Source: Armatimonadetes bacterium RBG_19FT_COMBO_69_19 (lineage in GTDB: Bacteria > Sysuimicrobiota > Sysuimicrobiia > Sysuimicrobiales > Kaftiobacteriaceae). Taken from it: a stretch of 5,796 nt of DNA. Of the stretch, positions 1 to 5,796 are shown one piece after another. Within the stretch, counting starts at the first letter, position 1; each line of letters opens with the position of its first letter. Both the position numbers and the translations under genes were made by a program. The notes beneath the pieces are model-generated. The model worked only from the letters and a program-made list of their open reading frames with translations. It was not told where the DNA came from and ran no database searches. The stretch spans positions 1,988 to 7,783 of the forward strand of contig MENB01000030.1 in assembly GCA_001768125.1 (NCBI GenBank), read 5' to 3'.

Positions 1-274
1 CGGCCAGCCGGACCCGCTCCAGCAGCGTGTTGCCGATCCAGTACGCCTCGATCACACGCTCATCGAACGGATCGGGGATGCCGTTCGCCGCGGCGATGAA
101 CGAATAGTACGGGAACGCACCGGCGAACCGCGAGAGGATCTGCTCCAGCCCGCGGTCGCTGTGCTGTTCCGCCAGGTAGTCCAGCATGGCCCGGTTCTCC
201 TCCGGGCCGCAGTACCCGAGACGGTTGGGCATGAAGCTGAACCGCGCCGCGAGCAGCGCGCCGGCACGGCTCAC
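1..274 (-). CDS. Conserved hydrogenase-associated protein, DUF6390-like (3' end outside window)
   Basis: This is the last gene of the visible operon, and its first 91 codons are open to the left edge. I start it at a GTG (274-272) that shares a GTGA overlap with the hypC stop; the reading frame has no stop. The protein begins MSRAGALLAARFSFMPNRLG, followed by Y-C-G-P around residues 21-24. Later come an aromatic FPYYSFIAAANGIPDPFDER stretch and an EAYWIGNTLLERVRLA stretch. From memory this pattern (PNRLGYCGP, then DPFD.RV.EAYWIGN.LL) matches a conserved family of unknown function, probably DUF6390, seen next to hydrogenase genes. No membrane segment, signal peptide or cofactor motif is visible in the part shown. 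The function is unknown; its position suggests a role in maturation or assembly, which is inference. The family label is moderately sure, the gene itself very likely. Confidence 0.8.
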   Translation of the reverse strand, partial: MSRAGALLAARFSFMPNRLGYCGPEENRAMLDYLAEQHSDRGLEQILSRFAGAFPYYSFIAAANGIPDPFDERVIEAYWIGNTLLERVRLA

Positions 275-522
275 GGCTCCACCTGCGCCGCGCCCGCGGC
301 GGCTGAGGTCATCTCCTCGAGCATCTCCACCCACGCCACGGCGTCGGCCTCCGGGATCCGTTGCACGGCCAGACCAAGCTCGATCAGCACCCACTCGCCG
401 ACCTGCACGTCCTCGAGCAGCATGAGGTTCACGAGGCGCGATCGACCGAAGACGTCCACGCGTCCGACGGCCTGCTCGCGGTCCACGATCTCGACGACTT
501 TCCCCGGCAGCGCGACGCACAT
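271..522 (-). CDS. hypC: HypC/HybG/HupF-family hydrogenase maturation chaperone, variant
   Basis: An 83-residue HypC-like protein. HypC works with HypD to carry and transfer the Fe(CN)2CO group to the hydrogenase large subunit. The N-terminal signature MCVALPGKVV is clear, followed by a small beta-barrel-like sequence (VDVFGRSRLVNLML) and the typical VGEWVLIELGLAVQRIPEAD segment. The frame can also start at GTG 525, but HypC needs Cys directly after the initiator Met so that removal of Met exposes it. I therefore choose ATG 522-520, whose A is also the last base of the hypA stop (TGATG). A GGAGG lies 9 bases before this ATG. The conserved His of the usual VHVGFA segment is Glu48 here (IELGLA), which is odd because that His helps hold the iron group with Cys2. 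Family assignment is firm; full activity is uncertain. Confidence 0.92.
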   Translation of the reverse strand: MCVALPGKVVEIVDREQAVGRVDVFGRSRLVNLMLLEDVQVGEWVLIELGLAVQRIPEADAVAWVEMLEEMTSAAAGAAQVEP

Positions 523-815
523 CACCCGATCCCTCCGTTCTCGGCGGCGTCCGTCTCCAGCTCCAGACTCTCCACGACGATGTGCTGCGCCCGCGCATCC
601 GCCGGGTCGTCGAGCACCTCCACGTCCATCCGGCAGCCCTCCGCAACCGTTCCTCGGGACGCATCCTCGAAGTGGTCGCGCAGGTGGTCGGGAGAGATCG
701 GCACGAGCGCGCCCAGCTGCACGCGCACCGCGGTGACGCGACGGCCGCCGTGCACGCGCGCTGCCTGCTCGATCGTGCGCATGAGATTCGTCATCAGGGA
801 CGACTCGTGCGTCAC
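522..815 (-). CDS. hypA: HypA-like nickel metallochaperone lacking the zinc ribbon
   Basis: A 97-residue HypA-family protein. HypA with HypB inserts nickel into the large subunit. The family is recognised from the start MTHESSLM, the helix after it, the strand RVTAVRVQLGALVPISPDHL (residues 26-45), the segment DHFEDASRGTVAEGC (48-61) and the C-terminal IVVESLELET. Normal HypA is about 115 residues and has two CxxC pairs forming a zinc site between the last two parts. Here that region is reduced to VLDDPADARAQH, and the only cysteine is Cys61. The start is GTG 815-813, in a GTGA overlap with the protease stop. It puts His at residue 3; Met is likely removed before Thr, which would leave His as mature residue 2. 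I recall similar short HypA-type proteins in hydrogenase operons, so this looks like a real variant and not a broken gene. Confidence 0.88.
   Translation of the reverse strand: MTHESSLMTNLMRTIEQAARVHGGRRVTAVRVQLGALVPISPDHLRDHFEDASRGTVAEGCRMDVEVLDDPADARAQHIVVESLELETDAAENGGIG
532..536 (-). promoter_or_regulatory. Ribosome binding site for hypC
   Basis: GGAGG on the minus strand inside the end of hypA. It is six bases from GTG 525 and nine from ATG 522, so spacing alone does not separate the two starts; the need for Cys at position 2 favours the ATG. Confidence 0.6.
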
Positions 816-1282
816 GCCGGTCCCGCCGCCATCGCCGCCTCCGCCGACACCGCTGCCACCACCTGCTCCACGGCGTCGGCGACCTCCGGAGACAGCCCCT
901 CCCCGGCTTCGAAGGCGCGCCCCTCGATGCCGAAGACGGTCACCCGCGGCGGCAGCGTCCCAAGCGTCCGGGCGAGCTCCACGACTTCCCCCACGCTGAG
1001 CGCATGCGTCGAGGTCGCTCCGAACAACCGCTCCGGCAGCGGGCTGCCGCCGGCATCCAGCCGGTAGACCGTCCCGGGTTGCCCGCCGCTGCTGACCGCG
1101 TCGATGATCACCGCAGCTTCAGCTCCGGCGCAGTGCTCGAGGATCAGCATCGGATCCGCCTCGGCCTCCACCACGACCGTTCCCGGCAGGACCGCCTCGC
1201 GCAGCCGGCGCACCACCGCGAGACCCGCCGCGTCGTCCCGGCGGTAGGCGTTGCCGACACCAACCACGACGACACGCTTCAT
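812..1282 (-). CDS. [NiFe] hydrogenase maturation endopeptidase (HybD/HycI/HupD family)
   Basis: A 156-residue endopeptidase expected to remove the C-terminal tail of the alpha subunit after nickel insertion. It opens with [20 protein letters not shown], the GxGN...D(D/E) signature of the family. The three nickel-sensing ligands known from E. coli HybD (Glu16, Asp62, His93) correspond to Asp17, Asp61 (IIDAV) and His93 (TSTHALSV); Asp for Glu at the first site is conservative. The length is normal for the family. The frame is open to 1360, but the extra 26 residues are basic, unlike the family and lie antiparallel to nothing conserved; they are simply alpha coding sequence in another frame. 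I therefore start at ATG 1282, which gives an ATGA overlap with the alpha stop and has GGAG five bases upstream. Sitting directly after its own substrate gene supports a dedicated role. Confidence 0.93.
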   Translation of the reverse strand: MKRVVVVGVGNAYRRDDAAGLAVVRRLREAVLPGTVVVEAEADPMLILEHCAGAEAAVIIDAVSSGGQPGTVYRLDAGGSPLPERLFGATSTHALSVGEVVELARTLGTLPPRVTVFGIEGRAFEAGEGLSPEVADAVEQVVAAVSAEAAMAAGPA

Positions 1283-2580
1283 ACCTGCTCCACCTCGAGT
1301 CTCAGGAAGTGGGTCGCGCAGGAGATGCAGGGGTCGTAGTTGCGGATCGCCTGCTCGCACTGCCAGGTCATCGCATCGGTGGGCAGGTCGAGGCGGTCCT
1401 GCACGAACCGCGCCAGATCCTCTTCGATCGCCTTCTGGTTCTGCGATGTGGGCGGCACGATCTTCGCATCGAGGATTGTCCCGGACGCATCGATGGTGTA
1501 GCGGTGATACAGGATGCCGCGGGGCGCCTCGGTACAGCCGTGGCCGGTCGCCGCCCGCGGCGGCACCTCCAGGGCGGGGCGGTCGGGCCGCTCGTAGCGT
1601 TCGATGAGGCGCAGGGCTTCATCGCAGGCGTACACGAGCTCCACCGCGCGCACGACGATGCTCTGGAACGGGTTGCGGCAGACCGGGCCCAACCCCGCTT
1701 CCCGGGCCGCCTCCCGGGCCAGCGGCGAGAGCCGATCGAAGTTCAGAGCGTAGCGGGCCATCGGGCCGACGAGGTAGGTGCCACGACCCCGGATCGCCGC
1801 GTGCAGCGCGTTGGAGTGCGGTACGTGCTCCTCGATGACGTGGTCGGCGAACTCGCGCACGGCGATGTCCAGCCCGCGGGTACTGACCAGGCGGCCTTCG
1901 GTGATCGGGTACTCCGAGGGATGGCGCAGCGCGACCATCTCGTAGTCCTGTTCGAAGTCCGGGAATGAGAAGCGCGATACCCACCGCACCGTCTCCAGCG
2001 CGGCGTCGCGCGCCCACTTCAGCGGCTCGGCGGCCGCGCGGAGCTCGCTCGTGGTCGGGACCCGGTAGAATCCGCCGACGCGGACGTTGATCGGATGCAC
2101 CTCGCGGCCCCCCAGCAGCGCCATCAGCCCGTTGCCCGCCTTCTTGAGCTGCAGCCCCCGCTGCACGATCGCCGCATGATCCCGGGCCAGCTGCACCGCG
2201 CTCTCGTATCCGAGGAAGTCCGGCGCGTGCAGCAGGTAGACGTGCAGGGCGTGGCTCTCGATCCACTCTCCGCAGTAGATGATCCGCCGCAGGTCGTGCA
2301 GCGCGCCGTCCACGCGAACGCCGCAGGCGTCTTCCATCGCGTTCGCGGCGCTCATCTGGTAGGCGATGGGACAGATCCCGCAGATGCGGGACGTGATATC
2401 CACGGCCTCCGTGTACCCGCGGCCGCGCAGGAAGGCCTCGAAGAAGCGCGGCGGTTCGTAGATCCGCAGCTGCACCTCGGACACCCGGCCGCCCGCGATC
2501 CGGATCAGCATGGCGCCTTCGCCCTCGACCCGGGCCAGCGCGTCGACCTTGATCGTCCGGGTGCGGCGGTCAGGGCTCAT
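1279..2580 (-). CDS. hydA: Group 3b [NiFe] hydrogenase, large (alpha) subunit
   Basis: A 433-residue catalytic subunit that holds the Ni-Fe(CN)2CO site and makes or splits H2 in the cytoplasm. The start [13 protein letters not shown] (residues 10-22) is the usual N-terminal block. The L1 motif [10 protein letters not shown] gives Cys67 and Cys70, and the L2 motif DPCISCATH gives Cys418 and Cys421, so all four metal-binding cysteines are present. [15 protein letters not shown] (157-171) is another conserved large-subunit block. The L1 and L2 forms and the beta-gamma-delta-alpha gene order point to group 3b and not to 3c or 3d. After His424 only nine residues remain (FLRLEVEQV); this should be the tail cut by the endopeptidase encoded next. 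ATG 2580 overlaps the delta gene by 11 bases, with AAGGAG ten bases upstream. No selenocysteine or frameshift is seen. Confidence 0.97.
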   Translation of the reverse strand: MSPDRRTRTIKVDALARVEGEGAMLIRIAGGRVSEVQLRIYEPPRFFEAFLRGRGYTEAVDITSRICGICPIAYQMSAANAMEDACGVRVDGALHDLRRIIYCGEWIESHALHVYLLHAPDFLGYESAVQLARDHAAIVQRGLQLKKAGNGLMALLGGREVHPINVRVGGFYRVPTTSELRAAAEPLKWARDAALETVRWVSRFSFPDFEQDYEMVALRHPSEYPITEGRLVSTRGLDIAVREFADHVIEEHVPHSNALHAAIRGRGTYLVGPMARYALNFDRLSPLAREAAREAGLGPVCRNPFQSIVVRAVELVYACDEALRLIERYERPDRPALEVPPRAATGHGCTEAPRGILYHRYTIDASGTILDAKIVPPTSQNQKAIEEDLARFVQDRLDLPTDAMTWQCEQAIRNYDPCISCATHFLRLEVEQV

Positions 2581-3355
2581 GGCGCTCGCTCTCCTTGCGG
2601 AACTCCGGGGCGTTGGCGTTGAAGGTGCGGAAGGCGCGGACCAGGCCGTCGTCCGTCACCCCCAACTTCCGCCACCATGCGGAGAGTGACGCGGTGTTGG
2701 GGGTCTCCATCGGGCCAAAGCAGCCGTAGCAGCCGCGATCATGTGCCGGACACAGCGCGCCGCACCCGGCGTGCGTCACCGGGCCCAGGCAGGGGACCCC
2801 TCGGGCCACCATGACACAGACCACGCCGCGGCGCTTGCATTCCACGCAGACGCTGTGCGCGGGGATGTTGGGCCGCCGGCCGTGCAGGAAAGCGGTCAGC
2901 ACCTCCAACAACTGCCCCCGGTCGATGGGACAGCCGCGCAACTCGAAATCCACCTGCACGTGGTCGGCGATCGGTGTGGACCGGTCCAGGGTGGCGATGT
3001 ACTCGGGGCGGGCGTACACGATCGAGATGAATTCCTTCACGTCCTTGAAGTTGCGCAGCGCCTGGATGCCCCCCGCGGTAGCGCAGGCGCCGATGGTCAC
3101 CAGGAAGCGGGAGCGCTCACGGATCTGGCGGATGCGCTCCGCGTCGTGTGCGGTGGTGATCGAGCCTTCGACGAGGGAGAGATCGTAGGGCCCGCGCGCC
3201 GTCGCCCGGGACGCCTCGAGGAAGTGGGCGATCTCGACCTCGCCGGCCAGCGGGAGCAGCTCGTCTTCCAGGTTGAGCACCGTCAATTGACAGCCGTCGC
3301 ACGACGCGAACTTCCAAACCGCCAGCCGAGGCTTCTGCCTCTGCGCGCGTGCCAT
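2570..3355 (-). CDS. hydD: Group 3b [NiFe] hydrogenase, small (delta) subunit
   Basis: A 261-residue electron-transfer subunit (NADH:quinone oxidoreductase 20-kDa-like) that pairs with the large subunit. The proximal cluster ligands are visible as [10 protein letters not shown] (Cys19, Cys22), IGACATAGG (Cys91) and LRGCPIDRG (Cys142). A second set of eight cysteines at 170, 173, 180, 189, 198, 202, 209 and 212 is enough for two further [4Fe-4S] clusters. There is no twin-arginine signal peptide, which fits a soluble cytoplasmic enzyme. The frame is open to 3703, but that extension is an Arg/Ala-rich shadow of the gamma gene. ATG 3355 is preferred because it is preceded four bases away by AAGGAGG and shares one base with the gamma stop (TGATG). 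Its last 11 bases overlap the alpha gene. Confidence 0.96.
   Translation of the reverse strand: MARAQRQKPRLAVWKFASCDGCQLTVLNLEDELLPLAGEVEIAHFLEASRATARGPYDLSLVEGSITTAHDAERIRQIRERSRFLVTIGACATAGGIQALRNFKDVKEFISIVYARPEYIATLDRSTPIADHVQVDFELRGCPIDRGQLLEVLTAFLHGRRPNIPAHSVCVECKRRGVVCVMVARGVPCLGPVTHAGCGALCPAHDRGCYGCFGPMETPNTASLSAWWRKLGVTDDGLVRAFRTFNANAPEFRKESERHEP
2591..2596 (-). promoter_or_regulatory. Ribosome binding site for the alpha gene
   Basis: AAGGAG on the minus strand, ten bases before ATG 2580 and inside the delta gene. The spacing is a little long but usable. Confidence 0.6.
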
Positions 3356-4191
3356 CAGACCTCCTTGACCGTGAGCAGCGGCTCGACCTCGGGGTACCGG
3401 AAGACCGGTCCCTGCCGGCACACGAAGTGCGGCCCGAACTGGCAGTGGCCGCACAGCCCGATCGCGCACTTCATGTTGCGCTCGAGCGAGAGCACGATGC
3501 GCTCCGCCGGCACGCCGCGCTTCCGCAGCTCGGCGACCGTGAAGCGCATCATCACTTCGGGTCCGCAGACCAGCGCCAGAGCGTCCTGCGGGTCGAAGGG
3601 CGCGTGAGGGATGAGCGTCGTCACGACGCCCACATCCCCGATCCAGCCGCTGACCGGGGCATCCACGGTCACGCCGACGTGCAGGTCGAAGCGGCCGCGC
3701 CACTGCTCGAGCTCCCGGCGGAAGAGCAGGTCCTGAGGCGTGCGCGCCCCGTACAGCAGTGCGACCCGGCCGTAGCGCTCCCGGAATGCGAGCAGGTGGT
3801 ACAGGACGGGGCGCAGGGGGGCCAGGCCGATCCCCCCGGCCACGATGACCACGTCCATCCGCTCCGCGGCCTCCACCGGCCAGGCCGTACCGAACGGCCC
3901 TCGCACCCCGACCATGGCTCCCGGCCGCACGGTGCGGATCGCGGTCGAGACCGCACCCACAGCCCGCACCGTATGCGCGACGGGGAGCGGGCGCTGAGCG
4001 TCACCGCTGATGGAGATGGGGACCTCACCGATCCCAAAGGCGTAGAGCATGTTGAACTGGCCCGGCCGGAAGGTGAAGCCGTCGCCGTTCGCCGGCGCCA
4101 GATCAAGCGTGGCGGTGTCGTGCGTCTCCCGCCGCACGCGGCGGACGACGAACGGCACGGGGACCATGGGGTCAGGCAGACGCGCCTGCAC
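3355..4191 (-). CDS. hydG: Group 3b [NiFe] hydrogenase, gamma subunit (FAD/NAD(P)-binding diaphorase)
   Basis: A 278-residue ferredoxin-NADP+ reductase-like subunit that exchanges electrons between NAD(P)(H) and the iron-sulfur chain. The FAD domain covers roughly residues 9-105, with FRPGQFNML (41-49), VPISISG (57-63) and GVRGPFG (95-101). The nucleotide domain follows, with [12 protein letters not shown] (117-128), [13 protein letters not shown] (145-157) and LVCGPEVMM (207-215). The C-terminal [18 protein letters not shown] (Cys242, 247, 250, 258) is the PyrK/DHODB-type [2Fe-2S] binding site. I start at GTG 4191 because GAGGA lies four bases before it and because DPMxPxPF at the N-terminus looks family-like. 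This gives a 20-base overlap with the previous gene. ATG 4167 would avoid the overlap but has no visible ribosome binding site. NAD versus NADP preference cannot be read with confidence. Confidence 0.95.
   Translation of the reverse strand: MQARLPDPMVPVPFVVRRVRRETHDTATLDLAPANGDGFTFRPGQFNMLYAFGIGEVPISISGDAQRPLPVAHTVRAVGAVSTAIRTVRPGAMVGVRGPFGTAWPVEAAERMDVVIVAGGIGLAPLRPVLYHLLAFRERYGRVALLYGARTPQDLLFRRELEQWRGRFDLHVGVTVDAPVSGWIGDVGVVTTLIPHAPFDPQDALALVCGPEVMMRFTVAELRKRGVPAERIVLSLERNMKCAIGLCGHCQFGPHFVCRQGPVFRYPEVEPLLTVKEV
3360..3366 (-). promoter_or_regulatory. Ribosome binding site for the delta gene
   Basis: AAGGAGG on the minus strand, four bases before ATG 3355 and inside the last codons of gamma. 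Together with the TGATG junction it fixes the delta start and rules out the long upstream extension. Confidence 0.8.
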
Positions 4192-4657
4192 GCGGTCCTC
4201 GGGCGGTACCGTACACGTCGAGCAACTGCAGCCGGGTCGCCTGCAGCCGGCTGCTGATCACCGGGACCAGCCGCATCAGCAGCACGTAGCCGAGCGCCGG
4301 ATCCTCTTCGCACTTCTTCCGGACGCAGGCCGCGTCGAAACCGATGGCGCGCACCAGCTCAAGCGCCCGGGCGTCAAAGGTCCACCGGTACGGGGGAAAC
4401 AGCCAGGACCAGCCTACGACGTCGTTCTTCCCGATCGTGTAGATGGTCACCGGGCCGCGCTGAGGCACATGAGTCTCCAGGGCCACCCGGCCGTGGCGGA
4501 TGAGGAGGAACCGGTTGGCCTCTCCGCCCTCACGGAAGATGTACTCGCCCGCGTCGAAGCGGACGTTGCCGGCGCACCCCGCGAAGAACGCGATCCAGCG
4601 CGGGTCCATCCCCTTGAAGAACGGCTGCTCGGCCAGCAGCTCCTCAATCTCTTTCAC
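4172..4657 (-). CDS. Small protein with a stand-alone cyclic-nucleotide-binding-type domain
   Basis: A 161-residue protein of the CAP/Crp effector-domain fold placed inside the hydrogenase operon. Residues 1-25 form a typical entry helix ([20 protein letters not shown]). A beta-roll follows, with [20 protein letters not shown] (34-53) and GRVALE (56-61). The phosphate-binding stretch reads [12 protein letters not shown] (81-92) and the domain ends in a long helix (119-147). Nothing remains after it for a helix-turn-helix, so it is not a Crp/Fnr transcription factor. Compared with E. coli CAP, the Glu of GE is Trp83 and Arg82 falls at about Trp92, so ordinary cAMP binding is doubtful. GTG 4657 has AAGGAGG six bases upstream and overlaps the beta gene by 14 bases; longer starts only add Arg/Pro-rich shadow sequence. 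A role as an accessory or regulatory subunit of the enzyme is inference. Confidence 0.92.
   Translation of the reverse strand: MKEIEELLAEQPFFKGMDPRWIAFFAGCAGNVRFDAGEYIFREGGEANRFLLIRHGRVALETHVPQRGPVTIYTIGKNDVVGWSWLFPPYRWTFDARALELVRAIGFDAACVRKKCEEDPALGYVLLMRLVPVISSRLQATRLQLLDVYGTARGPRAGASA
4196..4200 (-). promoter_or_regulatory. Probable ribosome binding site for the gamma gene
   Basis: GAGGA on the minus strand, four bases before GTG 4191. It favours the GTG start over ATG 4167, which has no purine-rich stretch in front of it (it is preceded by CTGACCCC). Confidence 0.55.
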
Positions 4658-5796
4658 GGACGGCCTCCTTGGCGGGCGGCGCCGGCCCGGCGCCATCGGC
4701 GGCGCGGATCGCCCGCACCTCTTCGGTGATATCGATCCCGACCGGGCACCACGTGATGCAGCGGCCACAACCCACGCAGCCCGACGAACCGAACTGGTCG
4801 ATCCAGGTGGCCAGCTTGTGCGTCATCCACTGCCGGTAGCGTGACTTCGTCGAGGACCGCACGCTGCCACCGTGGATGTAGGAGAAGTCCATCGTGAAGC
4901 AGGAGTCCCACTGCCGCCAGCGCTCGGCGTGGTCCCCCGTGAGGTCCGTCGTGTCCTCGACCGTGGAACAGAAGCAGGTCGGGCAGGCCATCGTGCAGTT
5001 GCCGCAGGTAAGGCAGCGGGTGGCGACCTGCTCCCAGCGGGCGTGGTCGTAGTTGCGGTACAGGAGTTCCTTGATGCCGGTGGGGTCCATCGTGCGCCCC
5101 ATCTGGGCGGCCGCTCTCGCCACGGTGCGCTCGACCGCCTGTGGCGCCTCCGGACCGGCAGGCTGGTGGCGCATCTCCCCGAGGACCTCCGCCCCCGTGG
5201 CGCTGCCGGCCTCGGCGACGAAATAGTGCGCGCCGTCCTCGAGGACCTCGGTCAACACGAGGTCGTAACCCGCCGAGGCCTTCGGGCCGGTGCCCATCGA
5301 GACGCAGAAACATGTGCCTCCCGCCTGGCCGCAGTTGACCGCCACGATGAAGCAGCCCTCGCGCCGGGCCTGGTAGGTGGGATCGGGATGCGGCCCCTGC
5401 GTGAAGACCTTGTCCTGGATGGCGATCGCATGGAGCTCGCAGGAGCGCACGCCGAGGAACGCGTACCGCGGCGGCGCCTGAGGTTCGGCGTGGATGCGGA
5501 GACCGCCTGTCTCTGTGCGGTCGGCCTTCCACAGTCGCACGGACGGCGGGAACAGGAACTTCTTCCAGGAGTGGGGGCCGACGGCGTAACCGAAGAGGGC
5601 GGCGTCGCCGCGGCGGCGCACCCGGTAGGTGCCGCCGTCCTGCTCGTCGGTCCACCCGACAGGCAGGTCGGCCGTGGACGCGATCTGGTCATAGACGATG
5701 GCCCCATCCCGAAGGATGGGGCCGACGACCGTGTAACCCCTGCGAACGAGGATATCGAACAGATCCTGGAGGTGGGCTACCTCAACGATGCAGACC
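4644..5796 (-). CDS. hydB: Group 3b [NiFe] hydrogenase, beta iron-sulfur subunit (5' end outside window)
   Basis: The frame runs open from the right edge for 383 visible residues, starting [20 protein letters not shown] and continuing into [16 protein letters not shown]. Probably only a few N-terminal residues are missing, since this opening block is near the start in the family. Family blocks seen are [19 protein letters not shown] (66-84), [17 protein letters not shown] (115-131) and the Cys-rich [12 protein letters not shown] (153-164). Two ferredoxin-type [4Fe-4S] motifs follow: [12 protein letters not shown] (Cys261, 264, 267, 271) and [12 protein letters not shown] (Cys340, 343, 346, 350). 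The protein passes electrons between gamma and delta. A GTG at 5621 lies inside this conserved region, so a start there would cut the conserved N-terminal part and is rejected. The 3' end overlaps the next gene by 14 bases. Confidence 0.95.
   Translation of the reverse strand, partial: VCIVEVAHLQDLFDILVRRGYTVVGPILRDGAIVYDQIASTADLPVGWTDEQDGGTYRVRRRGDAALFGYAVGPHSWKKFLFPPSVRLWKADRTETGGLRIHAEPQAPPRYAFLGVRSCELHAIAIQDKVFTQGPHPDPTYQARREGCFIVAVNCGQAGGTCFCVSMGTGPKASAGYDLVLTEVLEDGAHYFVAEAGSATGAEVLGEMRHQPAGPEAPQAVERTVARAAAQMGRTMDPTGIKELLYRNYDHARWEQVATRCLTCGNCTMACPTCFCSTVEDTTDLTGDHAERWRQWDSCFTMDFSYIHGGSVRSSTKSRYRQWMTHKLATWIDQFGSSGCVGCGRCITWCPVGIDITEEVRAIRAADGAGPAPPAKEAVRERD
4664..4670 (-). promoter_or_regulatory. 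Ribosome binding site for the cyclic-nucleotide-domain gene
   Basis: AAGGAGG on the minus strand, six bases before GTG 4657 and inside the end of the beta gene. It decides the start of this gene against much longer in-frame alternatives. Confidence 0.8.
5700..5723 (-). other. Perfect 10-bp RNA hairpin with UUCG tetraloop inside the beta coding region
   Basis: On the transcribed (minus) strand the arms GGCCCCATCC and GGATGGGGCC are exact reverse complements separated by TTCG. The RNA would form ten pairs closed as C(UUCG)G, the very stable tetraloop type. It lies near the 5' end of the beta gene, over codons for the G-P-I-L-R-D-G-A segment. No U-tract follows, so it does not look like an intrinsic terminator. 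It may affect early translation or mRNA stability, or it may be a by-product of coding for a conserved peptide in GC-rich DNA. Confidence 0.6.

Noticed and set aside
1279..1308. Possible selenocysteine at the Ni-binding motif of alpha
   Set aside because: All four metal-site positions are encoded as Cys, and the only TGA in this frame is the natural stop.
1283..1360. N-terminal extension of the endopeptidase
   Set aside because: The conserved family starts at [11 protein letters not shown]; the extra 26 residues are alpha coding sequence read in another frame.
1309..1968. Plus-strand open frame opposite alpha
   Set aside because: It is a shadow of the alpha subunit, with no family-like blocks or supported start.
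2741..3607. Long plus-strand open frame opposite delta
   Set aside because: It is antisense to the cysteine motifs of the delta subunit and shows no recognisable domain.
3356..3703. N-terminal extension of the delta subunit
   Set aside because: It is Arg/Ala-rich, overlaps gamma by over 300 bases and is not family-like; ATG 3355 with AAGGAGG in front is much better.
3349..4257. Long plus-strand open frame of about 300 codons opposite gamma
   Set aside because: It lies fully antisense to a clearly recognised gene and has low-complexity Arg/His/Asp/Ala-rich composition typical of GC-rich shadow frames, with no motif.
4172..4657. Crp/Fnr-type transcription regulator of the operon
   Set aside because: The protein ends before any helix-turn-helix, so direct DNA binding of that type is not supported.
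4658..4768. N-terminal extension of the cyclic-nucleotide-type protein
   Set aside because: It is Arg/Pro/Ser-rich and overlaps beta by over 100 bases; the GTG at 4657 has a strong ribosome binding site.
5700..5723. Intrinsic terminator at the hairpin in beta
   Set aside because: No U-tract follows on the transcribed strand and it lies inside an open coding region.

Overview
The window is a high-GC (about two-thirds G+C by eye) bacterial stretch in which every supported gene lies on the minus strand and each overlaps the next. It holds most of one operon for a soluble group 3b [NiFe] hydrogenase, the NAD(P)-linked bidirectional enzyme also called sulfhydrogenase, together with some of its maturation genes. 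Frequent GTG starts and heavily G/C third positions suit a GC-rich environmental bacterium such as an actinobacterium, a chloroflexus-like lineage or another soil or sediment phylum. No marker gene fixes the taxon.

In transcription order (right to left) the genes are: the beta iron-sulfur subunit (5' end cut off by the window edge), a small protein with only a cyclic-nucleotide-binding-type domain, the gamma FAD/NAD(P)/[2Fe-2S] subunit, the delta small subunit with three expected [4Fe-4S] clusters, the alpha large subunit with the Ni-Fe site, an endopeptidase for alpha, a HypA-like protein, a HypC-like protein, and the start of a conserved protein resembling DUF6390 (3' end cut off by the left edge). 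The visible overlaps are 14, 20, 1, 11, 4, 4, 1 and 4 bases, so there is no intergenic DNA and no room for an internal promoter or terminator outside coding sequence.

The expected electron path is from NAD(P)H and FAD in gamma, through the iron-sulfur clusters of gamma, beta and delta, to the Ni-Fe centre in alpha, and the reverse for hydrogen oxidation. HypA-like and HypC-like proteins would help deliver nickel and the Fe(CN)2CO group, and the endopeptidase would trim the short alpha tail once nickel is in place. HypB, HypD, HypE and HypF are not in this window.

The unusual points are in the small genes. The cyclic-nucleotide-type protein has no DNA-binding domain and lacks the usual phosphate-binding Glu and Arg. 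HypA lacks the whole zinc-ribbon cysteine set and starts Met-Thr-His-Glu. HypC keeps Cys2 but has Glu where the conserved His is expected. In addition, the beta mRNA carries a perfect 10-bp hairpin closed by a C(UUCG)G tetraloop. No RNA genes, mobile elements, CRISPR arrays or origins were seen.
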